Below are positions 35,113 to 42,875 of a DNA stretch of 64,000 nt, in pieces. Where the stretch lies: the NCBI RefSeq assembly GCF_002902985.1, contig NZ_CP026171.1, forward strand, positions 62,001 through 126,000, written 5' to 3'. Within the stretch, counting starts at the first letter, position 1, and the number at the start of each line of letters is the position of its first letter. Origin of the DNA: Leclercia sp. LSNIH1 (GTDB lineage Bacteria > Pseudomonadota > Gammaproteobacteria > Enterobacterales > Enterobacteriaceae). The notes under the pieces are model-generated. The model was not told the DNA's origin, searched no databases, and was given only the letters and a program-made list of their open reading frames with translations. The position numbers and the translations under genes were made by a program.

Positions 35113-35144
35113 CTTATTAGCCAGTGAACCGACTTTGCTAAAAT
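35113..35144 (+). promoter_or_regulatory. GGTTATTAG-type promoter (variant CTTATTAG)
   Basis: CTTATTAG (35113-35120), an 18-base spacer CCAGTGAACCGACTTTGC and TAAAAT (35139-35144), 39 bases before the start codon. The spacer resembles that at 25060-25077. Confidence 0.75.
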
Positions 35145-35183
35145 ATCCCTACAGCAACCCAACTGACGGTCGAGGTTAATAGT

Positions 35184-35516
35184 ATGGAATCCGAACAGCT
35201 CATCACTAAAATTACTCAGACACTGAAACGCCCCGACGGCTCTGAAGTGCGTATTGTGGTGCAGCAGTCATTTGGCTTAGGCCTCACGCCTTCGCTGGGT
35301 GTGTATGTCCTGCGTCGCCCGACCACTGTCGACAACTGGCAGTTGTGCAAAAACACACCGCACAAGGACTGGCGCACCATGTCGGTGGATGAATACCAGA
35401 AACACGGGCGTTCTGAAATGCTGCGGTACGTCTCCATCGGCGAAATCCTTCGCCTAAGCGCCGCGATTGGCAAACCGATGAGCTACGTTGATACCTGTCC
35501 GGGTTTACAGGGCTGA
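35184..35516 (+). CDS. Hypothetical protein, 110 residues
   Basis: Unrecognised mixed alpha/beta protein (MESEQLITKITQTLKRPDGS start). It has its own shared-type promoter. The following small gene starts 56 bases downstream and may be in the same transcript. Confidence 0.6.
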   Translation: MESEQLITKITQTLKRPDGSEVRIVVQQSFGLGLTPSLGVYVLRRPTTVDNWQLCKNTPHKDWRTMSVDEYQKHGRSEMLRYVSIGEILRLSAAIGKPMSYVDTCPGLQG

Positions 35517-35572
35517 TGGTGTATTTTACCCGTAGCAGAACTGACAAATTTAAAAATTGCAGACGGAGAAAA

Positions 35573-35836
35573 ATGATGATTAACAAACAGGGCAACGCTG
35601 TAAATCTCCCGGACTTAAGCCGACTGTATATTATCTCAGGCCGCATGATGTTTGATGATGAGGAAGAAGTGATGCTGGTTGAAGCCGACTCCTCCGGTGA
35701 AGCAGAAGCGGCATTCCGGCGACATATCGCCGACAGAGAGGCACACATTGAAAAGGCACTTGTCATTTCGTCGGCGTCCCTTCAATCACTGTTACCAGAC
35801 CGGATCATTGTTTCCGCCCTGACACATACCTTATAA
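35573..35836 (+). CDS. Hypothetical protein, 87 residues
   Basis: Small acidic protein with a beta-hairpin start and a helical middle (SSGEAEAAFRRHIADREAH). GGAG lies five to eight bases before the ATG pair at 35573/35576. A terminator follows the gene. Confidence 0.55.
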   Translation: MMINKQGNAVNLPDLSRLYIISGRMMFDDEEEVMLVEADSSGEAEAAFRRHIADREAHIEKALVISSASLQSLLPDRIIVSALTHTL

Positions 35837-35860
35837 CTGAATCTTTCCCATTTAATAAAT

Positions 35861-35889
35861 GCCGCCCTTGTGGCGGTTTTTTATTTTTT
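35861..35889 (+). terminator. Rho-independent terminator
   Basis: The stem GCCGCC / GGCGG with a short loop is followed by a long T-rich tract (TTTTTTATTTTTT), 25 bases after the stop at 35836. Confidence 0.88.
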
Positions 35890-35985
35890 CCGCATAATTA
35901 CTTAATGCCGCCCTCTAAATAATGGCTGGATTAATAAATATGGCGCCTGTCTTCTCTATAAAAACTTCGAAAATATTTCATTTCG

Positions 35986-36019
35986 GGTTATTAGGTGCGG
36001 GTATCTGTTTTGATATTAT
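35986..36019 (+). promoter_or_regulatory. GGTTATTAG-type promoter
   Basis: GGTTATTAG (35986-35994), an 18-19-base spacer and TATTAT (36014-36019), 46 bases before the start at 36066. Confidence 0.75.
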
Positions 36020-36065
36020 CTATTCACAGACAGCAATCACACTTAATTAAATAAGGAGTTATGCA

Positions 36066-36872
36066 ATGGCAAATAATTACACTCAGGCATCCTTCACAAT
36101 TCTCTGTTCACAGGAACAGGCTCAGATGGCTCTGGACGCGATTGCGTATGTTACGGACACGGATGTGTCGGAAGGTGATCACCTGCTGTCTAAACCTGCT
36201 TCAGAGTGTTCCCTCACTGAACTGCTGGTCCTGGGTATTATTCAGAACCACCCGGAGTGCGATCCGTTTGAGCCGACTTTTGGTCAGCCGGAGTCACCAG
36301 AAGACAATTACGAGCTGGAACTCAAAGCGGAAATCACCGGTAGCGGTCTGGCAATCAGCCATGATGAAAGCATTAACCTCGACCACGCAATCGCGGTAAC
36401 AACTGCCGTGTTGTCGGTGTTTAACCTGCCTGAAATGGTCACAATCAATGCCGCTTTCGTCTGCGACCGACCACGCGAAAACGAGTTCGGCGGTGCGACA
36501 ATCGTGGTGACTAAAGATACACACCACTATGAGGAAGGCTTTAATTTTTCCCGCCTGATGAACGAAGCCCATGATGCCGGTGTTCAGTATGCGTTGGTGA
36601 AAGTGAACCAGTATAACCACGAAAACACATACACAGAATGCTATCTGATGAGCTGCAAAGCGTCTGAATCGCCTTATGACGTTGCACGCCACCGCCTGGC
36701 CTCGGACGAGAGTACTTCTGACGATCCTGATGAGGATGGAGTCATCATTCTCAGCGAAGAAGACAACACCAGCATGGCGCTTCACAGCGTCACCGAACTG
36801 ACGCCCGTCGTGTACGACAGCCTGAGCAAATTGCTGCCTTCGCTGGACGTATTGTGCCCCGTGACTGCCTGA
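36066..36872 (+). CDS. Hypothetical acidic protein, 268 residues
   Basis: Unrecognised protein. A beta-rich block (ELELKAEITGSGLAIS; VTINAAFVCD; GGATIVVTKD) is reminiscent of the C-terminal block of the paralogues at 24249 and 25174, but the match is weak. The C-terminal 70 residues are very acidic. AAGGAG precedes the ATG by seven bases. Confidence 0.6.
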   Translation: MANNYTQASFTILCSQEQAQMALDAIAYVTDTDVSEGDHLLSKPASECSLTELLVLGIIQNHPECDPFEPTFGQPESPEDNYELELKAEITGSGLAISHDESINLDHAIAVTTAVLSVFNLPEMVTINAAFVCDRPRENEFGGATIVVTKDTHHYEEGFNFSRLMNEAHDAGVQYALVKVNQYNHENTYTECYLMSCKASESPYDVARHRLASDESTSDDPDEDGVIILSEEDNTSMALHSVTELTPVVYDSLSKLLPSLDVLCPVTA

Positions 36873-36918
36873 TAACCCTAGATTGCCACCGGGACAGCCG
36901 GTGGCATGGAGAGCTGAA

Positions 36919-37365
36919 ATGTTCAATAAACTTTTGATTGCGTCCGCTAGCTGCATCAATGAATTTGCGAGTGAAGTCCCGCAAAGCGTCTTCTTTTCCA
37001 TTGATACATCGCTGGCTCAGCGTATCCGTGAACTGGCGGCATACGTGAAAGAGAATGATTTGTACGTTGCAGAGTTTTTCTTCTATGACTGCCTCTGGTC
37101 CGAAACATCGGAAGAGGACATTGAGGAACTCATGGCGAAGGCTGCATTTATTGAAAGTGACAGTAACGGGCAGGAAACCATGCTCCGGGACGTCATGCCG
37201 TCCTCTCGCACGGAAACAACTTCCATCCGGGTCATGAAAGAATCATTTCAACTGACGGCTGTACCCCGCCATTGCGGTGATGACATGATGCTCAATACCC
37301 CCAGAATTCCGTTGGCAGAGCTGGAATCAAATACGACGGTTTTAATTACCCAGCAGTATTCGTGA
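36919..37365 (+). CDS. Hypothetical protein, 148 residues
   Basis: Unrecognised protein (MFNKLLIASASCINEFAS start) with an acidic middle and a C-terminus of predicted strands. It follows the previous gene after 46 bases and probably shares its transcript. Confidence 0.55.
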   Translation: MFNKLLIASASCINEFASEVPQSVFFSIDTSLAQRIRELAAYVKENDLYVAEFFFYDCLWSETSEEDIEELMAKAAFIESDSNGQETMLRDVMPSSRTETTSIRVMKESFQLTAVPRHCGDDMMLNTPRIPLAELESNTTVLITQQYS

Positions 37366-37542
37366 GAGCGTGGTAAAGATAATATATTTATTGCCGCGTA
37401 ATTCTATTTATTCAGTGCTATTTAGTTAAATTGGCATAATTCCAATTTAACTAAATTTATCTTCACATATTGCACTGAAGATATTAGATGGGTTTAATAA
37501 ATAACGCGATAATGCAGCGAAAGCCAAAATTCAGGAAATAAT

Positions 37543-38487
37543 ATGTATATCGAAATAAAAGAAACATTCCTTGAATTACCCTCAGAAATTCAATTTTCTG
37601 AGGCGGCTAACGCTGCCATTCTGACGCAGGATAAATGGGGCGATGTCTGGCAAACACTGAAGACCGATGCGGATCTGAATTATACCGATGCCGGTGAGCC
37701 GGTCAGTCTCGCATCGCGCGTGACGACGGCAACCAGTGCCATTTATCATGCGATTACCGAAGGCTGGACCATGTGCGTCGGCTACAGCGGCGGGAAAGAC
37801 TCCCACTCGCTACTGCACCTGTTCCTCATGGCCCTGATCCGTGCCGTACGGAACGGGTCGAACGTCAGCCAGCACCACTTCATTCAGATCTCCAACACCC
37901 TGATTGAAAACCCTGAGATGCATCATCAGTCCACGCAGGTTCTCAGCCAGCTCCGAGCCTTTATTGCCGAACAGCAACTGCCCGTGACCGTCCTGGTGGC
38001 CCACCCGTCCATGACCCAGAGCTGGGTCGGACGCATTCTGACCGGGCGCGGACTTCCGACCTGGACAAATTCCAATACGCGTCAATGCTCTACAGATCTC
38101 AAACGCTCTCCACTGCGCCAGGCCAAAGCCCGTTATTTAAAAAATGCACCAGCTTCCGTCCGCAACAAAGTGTGCCTGATGCTGGGTTCCCGCGATGATG
38201 AGAGCGCCCGTCGGGCAGGCAACATCCTCAGAATGGGCGGGCAGTCGGACAGCGTCTCGCTCACGGAGCTCGGCGGCGAACTGTACCCGGTGAAAGAGTG
38301 GCGGACACAGGATATCTGGTCATTTCTGATGGCCTGTGGTTCGCTGGCGCGATTTCCGCTGCCAAGCTTTTTGCCGGACAACTTCAGCCTCGCCACGCTT
38401 TACAAAGACGCGACCGGGGAATGTATCTGGACGCCGGAGAAATACACGGCCCGGTCTTCTGCCTGCGGCGCTCGCTATGGATGCTCG
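37543..38487 (+). pseudogene. PAPS-reductase-family gene, 3' end cut by an inserted element
   Basis: The reading frame starts at 37543 and carries the PP-loop SGGKDSHSLLHLF that binds the nucleotide in PAPS reductase/DndC-like enzymes. Family sequence continues through MLGSRDDESARRAGN and ends in the Cys motif SSACGARYGCS. Immediately after it the frame runs into AT-rich unrelated sequence, stopping at 38598. Related proteins normally continue with a second Cys pair. The break coincides with the left end of the recombinase element. A weaker version of the shared promoter (ATATTAG then GATAAT, spacer about 20) lies at 37481-37513. Confidence 0.82.
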
Positions 38488-38509
38488 CTTACTCTTGTTT
38501 TTATGTATT

Positions 38510-38524
38510 TAGAGTTAAACTCTA
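38510..38524. repeat. Palindrome TAGAGTTAAACTCTA near the element's left end
   Basis: Perfect 7-bp arms about one central base, 22 bases inside the presumed left end of the recombinase element. It may be part of a recombinase core or arm site. Confidence 0.5.
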
Positions 38525-38625
38525 CTTTTCTATTTTTAGAATTCAAGCTATTCATCGTAATTGAGAGATATCCTTTTAATGTTCAGCAAGCCTGTTAAAA
38601 GCACTTTATCTGAACCGCGTTTTGC

Positions 38626-39261
38626 CTAAATCCTGCTCAATATATACTCTCCCTGAGTTCTGAAATCCTCAAATTCCCCAATCTTAAAGCATTGATACAT
38701 AGATGATGTCAGATAATGCGCAATCATCTCACCGCCAATATGGATCCGTTCCGGGTGTGAGTATGTCGCCTGTATAGCCCTTTGTTCATTCATCATTACA
38801 GGAATTGTCTGCAACAAATCCCCATCCAGGATTTGGCACTCAGGTTTTACTCCTGTTCCGTATTGTAATTGCTCTGATTCGAAATCATGGACTGAGCGAT
38901 AGGCGAACGAAACGATATTTCCTGTTTCCTCGCAAATTGCGAACTGATAAACACTGGTTGTCACCGTTGAAGAAGAGGGAATTGCATGGTCATGCTTGTA
39001 TTGTTTCCACAGCCTCCTTAGACAGGCCGATGTATGATAATTGAGATTTTGTATACCTGATACGACCATTCTGGTTGATGCTTCAAGCAACCAGGTGTTA
39101 GAAAATCCACCTGCCCCCGTACCTGCTATGATGGTTCTTAGCTGGGGGATGTAACCTGCTTTGGAAACAAAAGATAACGGCTCCCCATTATCGGTGACGG
39201 CAAGGGTATCTGTTACAATCAGTGCTTGTGCTTCGTCTGTATAAAATATCAGTGATGACAT
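38626..39261 (-). CDS. Proteasome/HslV-like N-terminal-nucleophile protein (cargo)
   Basis: A 211-residue protein. I chose the ATG at 39261 because GAGGA lies four bases upstream; an upstream start would add a 19-residue unlike segment. With Met removed, as expected before Ser, the protein begins with Ser1, has Asp17 (IVTDT) and Lys33 (FVSKAGY), the exact spacing of the Thr1/Asp17/Lys33 centre in proteasome beta subunits. Later patterns also fit: a GTGAGGF turn near residue 46, YGTGVKP near 132, and IHIGGEMIAHYL near 174, like the SGG-helix end of the fold. Catalysis by Ser is an inference. The gene stands alone and faces away from the recombinases. Confidence 0.6.
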   Translation of the reverse strand: MSSLIFYTDEAQALIVTDTLAVTDNGEPLSFVSKAGYIPQLRTIIAGTGAGGFSNTWLLEASTRMVVSGIQNLNYHTSACLRRLWKQYKHDHAIPSSSTVTTSVYQFAICEETGNIVSFAYRSVHDFESEQLQYGTGVKPECQILDGDLLQTIPVMMNEQRAIQATYSHPERIHIGGEMIAHYLTSSMYQCFKIGEFEDFRTQGEYILSRI

Positions 39262-39874
39262 ATTTTCCTCATCCAGAAAAGACATTACATGAATCACAGA
39301 ACAGGTCACTACAACCACGTGAAAGGGAGTCAGACCATTTTCCAGAGGTAAATATATTCTTGTGTTTGGACGCGTTGCGGTTCTCTGTAAAAAATATATA
39401 GCACAAACAAAAGTCCCCGCAGGGATAAATATAGTTATATGCGCTTTTTCTGCTGGCTTTTACAATTGAAAGTGACAGGTAAACGAAATGTGTTACAGGT
39501 TTCTTTTGCTTTTCGTTGGGTTCTGTATATGCGAATTTACCCTGTGTGTTATTTTTGCAATGGACTCAGGCTGTATTCAATCAATTAAGGTTTACTTCTG
39601 GCATTAAGATGTATCCGTTGCCTGTTTTTTAAGGGCACGGTTTGTGCCGGGAAATGAAAATCACATCTTAAGTTCTTCACTCAAAGGATTTGTGATGTTT
39701 ATCACGTATGGTCCGGGTAACGTGTTGAGGTCAATGTATTGCATCGTGATGGTGTCGTTACATCTTTTACTTTCCTCCTGATTTGCATATTCACTCCCGG
39801 CAACCTGGTTGTTTGTTTTTTCTTCTTCCGGATTTATAGTGTAGGCATGAGGTGGCGTTTCAGGGCGACAGACT
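39262..39874. other. Non-coding stretch between cargo and recombinase genes
   Basis: About 610 bases, mostly AT-rich. A 77-codon minus-strand frame (39661-39894) overlaps the recombinase start and lacks a ribosome-binding site, so I do not call it. Promoters for both divergent sides should lie here. Confidence 0.5.
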
Positions 39875-41122
39875 GTGAGGATAATCACTAACATTCATGC
39901 GCGTTATGGGCGTGTCAGCAAACTGGATGCAACAGAGCCGAAACTGAAATTTGAACCCGGATTTCTGTATGCTGAAATACCTTATATTAGCGGCATCCAG
40001 AATCGAAAACTGAGCCGATATGTACACTTTTATCTTATGGATAAAGCTATCCTGCAGGCCAGGGATTTAAAGCCTTTAGCCCGGGCATTTTTACGCTGGA
40101 TAAGGTGGCTGGAGGATAACGGACTTGACCCTTTCACCCCGGGAACGTTGAAATACCAAAGCCCTACATATGGCTTCAGGGAGTATCTTCTGGGGGCCGT
40201 AAGGCAGGGGCGCATCGCCTCATCCACCGCGGCGGTGTACATCAGCGTTATCCGACGGTTTTACGTATTTCTGGGCAAGTGTGGTGAGCTGGCTGCCAGC
40301 TCATTTTTTACGTTGGTCGAAAAAGTCGTTGACGGGCGACGCAAGGTGATAAGTTCGGATCTTGCCATCAGGATAACCAGCACAACAAAAAGGACAATCA
40401 ACCCACTGAATGATGCAGAGGTTCATATCCTGGATGAGGCACTGAAATCTGAGTCCGGGTTGTTCAGTTTAATGATTGTGCTGATGAAAAATTGTGGGTT
40501 ACGGCTGGATGAAATGCTGACCCTGCCGTCGTCACTCTTTACTGAAGAGTACCTTGCCAGTGTCCCTGTATCTGAGTTGACCATCAGGGGGCTTCATATT
40601 GGTCCGAGATGCGGAGTTCATACGAAGTTTGGGATGACGCGAGAACTCTTCATCACCAGACGATTGTACGAGCAGGTTCTGGATTATCTGGCGGATGAGG
40701 AGTATGAAAAGAAGATCCAAAAATGGCGTGCACGACAGGGTGGGGAAGGGCGGCACGAGCCTTTATTTTTAATGGCAAACGGGAAACGGATGTCTGAAAA
40801 AGCCTTTTACTCCCGCTGGTACAGTTTTCGCCATCGCCTGGCCCGGTCTGCTCCGGGAAATGTGTTCAGACATAAACCCCATGATTTGCGGGCAACGTTT
40901 GCGACCCATTTTTTACGCTCGGCACTGAGTTGCTATCCCGATCAGGCCGCAAATGCGCTGGGTACAGTAAAATACTGGATGGGCCATAAAAGCGAAAATA
41001 CGACGATGAAATACATCGTCTTTCTTCAGCAAAACCAGATTTCTGATGCAGTCGCCGGGGTCATGGACGCATTGATTGACGGTGCTGCAGGTCGCGATGG
41101 AGCCATATATGAGCCGGAGTGA
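39875..41122 (+). CDS. Tyrosine recombinase, first gene of the mobility module
   Basis: A 415-residue integrase with a complete catalytic set: Arg I in NCGLRLDEML (near residue 210), HDLRATFATHFLR (His-x-x-Arg, near 336), and GHKSENTTMKYI (His and the nucleophilic Tyr, near 370-380). The N-terminal 150 residues form the SAM-like core-binding domain. The start is a GTG. It overlaps the next gene by 14 bases. In Tn554 the equivalent is TnpA; in gamma-mobile-trio elements it is the recombinase member. Confidence 0.9.
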   Translation: MRIITNIHARYGRVSKLDATEPKLKFEPGFLYAEIPYISGIQNRKLSRYVHFYLMDKAILQARDLKPLARAFLRWIRWLEDNGLDPFTPGTLKYQSPTYGFREYLLGAVRQGRIASSTAAVYISVIRRFYVFLGKCGELAASSFFTLVEKVVDGRRKVISSDLAIRITSTTKRTINPLNDAEVHILDEALKSESGLFSLMIVLMKNCGLRLDEMLTLPSSLFTEEYLASVPVSELTIRGLHIGPRCGVHTKFGMTRELFITRRLYEQVLDYLADEEYEKKIQKWRARQGGEGRHEPLFLMANGKRMSEKAFYSRWYSFRHRLARSAPGNVFRHKPHDLRATFATHFLRSALSCYPDQAANALGTVKYWMGHKSENTTMKYIVFLQQNQISDAVAGVMDALIDGAAGRDGAIYEPE

Positions 41123-42875
41123 AACGCAGATAACGTGGATGGCCGAAAATGTGCTGTCATGGGAGACGGTCAGCGGACACATCACTCAGCGGGATCTGAA
41201 CCGATATTATTTACTTGACGTTTATCTTCAGGCTCATTTTTCAGATTATGTGTTGCTCCCCGGATGGTTTAGTGAACATTCGCATCTTGCCCGCCCTGAA
41301 AAACGCGATTTTATTGCCTCTCTGAAACGATTTCTTCTGTCTTACCGTCCCGCCGGAAGGTTAACCATTTTCCGTTATCTCAATATGTTTTTTATATGGC
41401 AGTCAGTCAATCAGTATGACTATGGCACGGCTGAAGGCGTTGAAATGTATATTAAACATCTCATGAACGATATTCGTCGGCGAAAAATTTCAGTCAGGAT
41501 GGCAAGACACTACTTGTCCGTGGTCAACCGGTTTTTGCTTACGGGCGGGCAGATTCAGAGGCGGTATGAATATGAATTCTTACCGAAAGGAACGTATCAG
41601 CAGCAGGGAAGGGATAGCTATACCAGGAATGAACTTTCCGAGATCCTGAGGCAGTTGTCATCCATGAATGAGTTCCTTGCGGGATGTATCCGGGAGCATA
41701 TCGCTAAATCGGAAAAAGGGGTGCGGCATTTCTCACCGTCTTTGCTGGCACCTGTTTATGAAGCGTATTTCCGGTATCCGGGAGAGAACGGGGTCAGCAG
41801 GGCAGAGATCATCATCAGGGACGTTCTGGAAAATTACTTTCTTACTTCTTTTTTTCTGTTCTGTTACCACACATGGGGAAACACCTCTCAGGTTCTGGGT
41901 CTGACGCGGGATGATATACATCTGGATGAAAAGGGTATCAGCACTGATTATGTTTATAAGGGGAGAGCGAATAAGTATATACGTCTGACGATAGGTAAAT
42001 CGGAGTATGTGACCAAACGTGCGGGCTATTACTGGTTTCTGTCTTTTATCAGGCTCAGGGACGACATCGTTAACTATCTGGTTTCCGCAGATAACTTCCC
42101 TCCGGTACAGGCGCTGTTTCTGAGTGAGCCGCAGGTGAAATTCCATAAGCTTTATTCTCTTAATCCCAGTCATCTGACTAAATTTTCTAACTCTGAGGGG
42201 GCGTGGGCCACGATGCGGCAGCTTAATCCCTCGCTTCCATCAATTACCGTTTCTGGCTTGCGCAAAACGTCTGAGCAGTATACGGACAGAACATTAAAGA
42301 ATGGTCTGATTACGGCGGAAAAAGCACAGCATAACTGGGGCACTTACAGGCGGAATTATGCTGCAGGTAACCCACAGGGGGCGAAGGAAAACTTCAGTGC
42401 TGCACTTGATACGCTTATGAATCAGGGGATTGCGACACGTGCGTTATCCGAGCGGGTAAAAGTTGCTGATGAGCTGGGGATCGATCTGCGTGGAAGCGAT
42501 GAGGGTGTGGATCTTTTATTGAATGGCCTGGGATGTCGATCGCAGGAGCCGCCTACAGATATTGAATTGCGCTTTATAAAAAAGCAAAAACGATTTGGCC
42601 GGACACCAAAGGCTTGTGCGGATTTTTCTCATTGTGTCGAATGTTCAAAAAGTTGCGTTGTGGAAACGCTGGAGTCTGTATGGCTCCTGCTGTCATTCAG
42701 GCATGCTATCGAGTATGGAAAACCGTTGTACATCGGTTCGGTCAATGCTGTGGAGCGTTATGAAACGTTACTCCTGAAGATTGATTTACGGCTTGGGCTG
42801 GTAGATGAGGCGATCCTGAAAAAAGCGCGCGTTAAACTTCAGCGAGAAGGTGTGGCTCCGGTATGGCAGATTTGA
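41109..42875 (+). CDS. Recombinase-like protein, second gene of the module
   Basis: A 588-residue protein. A weak tyrosine-recombinase pattern is seen: HTWGNTSQVLGLTRDDI where Arg I would be (no Arg at the key place), SGLRKTSEQY for the His-x-x-Arg box (Ser instead of His) and HNWGTYRRNYAAG near the Tyr. It may therefore be an architectural partner rather than a strand-cleaving enzyme. A Cys-rich stretch (CADFSHCVECSKSC) near residue 510 suggests zinc binding. The ATG with GGAG six bases upstream is chosen. It overlaps both neighbours. Confidence 0.75.
   Translation: MSRSETQITWMAENVLSWETVSGHITQRDLNRYYLLDVYLQAHFSDYVLLPGWFSEHSHLARPEKRDFIASLKRFLLSYRPAGRLTIFRYLNMFFIWQSVNQYDYGTAEGVEMYIKHLMNDIRRRKISVRMARHYLSVVNRFLLTGGQIQRRYEYEFLPKGTYQQQGRDSYTRNELSEILRQLSSMNEFLAGCIREHIAKSEKGVRHFSPSLLAPVYEAYFRYPGENGVSRAEIIIRDVLENYFLTSFFLFCYHTWGNTSQVLGLTRDDIHLDEKGISTDYVYKGRANKYIRLTIGKSEYVTKRAGYYWFLSFIRLRDDIVNYLVSADNFPPVQALFLSEPQVKFHKLYSLNPSHLTKFSNSEGAWATMRQLNPSLPSITVSGLRKTSEQYTDRTLKNGLITAEKAQHNWGTYRRNYAAGNPQGAKENFSAALDTLMNQGIATRALSERVKVADELGIDLRGSDEGVDLLLNGLGCRSQEPPTDIELRFIKKQKRFGRTPKACADFSHCVECSKSCVVETLESVWLLLSFRHAIEYGKPLYIGSVNAVERYETLLLKIDLRLGLVDEAILKKARVKLQREGVAPVWQI

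Noticed and set aside
38488-38598. Natural C-terminus of the PAPS-reductase protein
   Set aside because: After the Cys motif the sequence turns abruptly AT-rich and hydrophobic (FLFLEFKLF), unlike the family, so it is treated as read-through into the inserted element.
39661-39894. A 77-codon minus-strand frame upstream of the first recombinase
   Set aside because: It overlaps the recombinase start, lacks a Shine-Dalgarno sequence and has no family resemblance.
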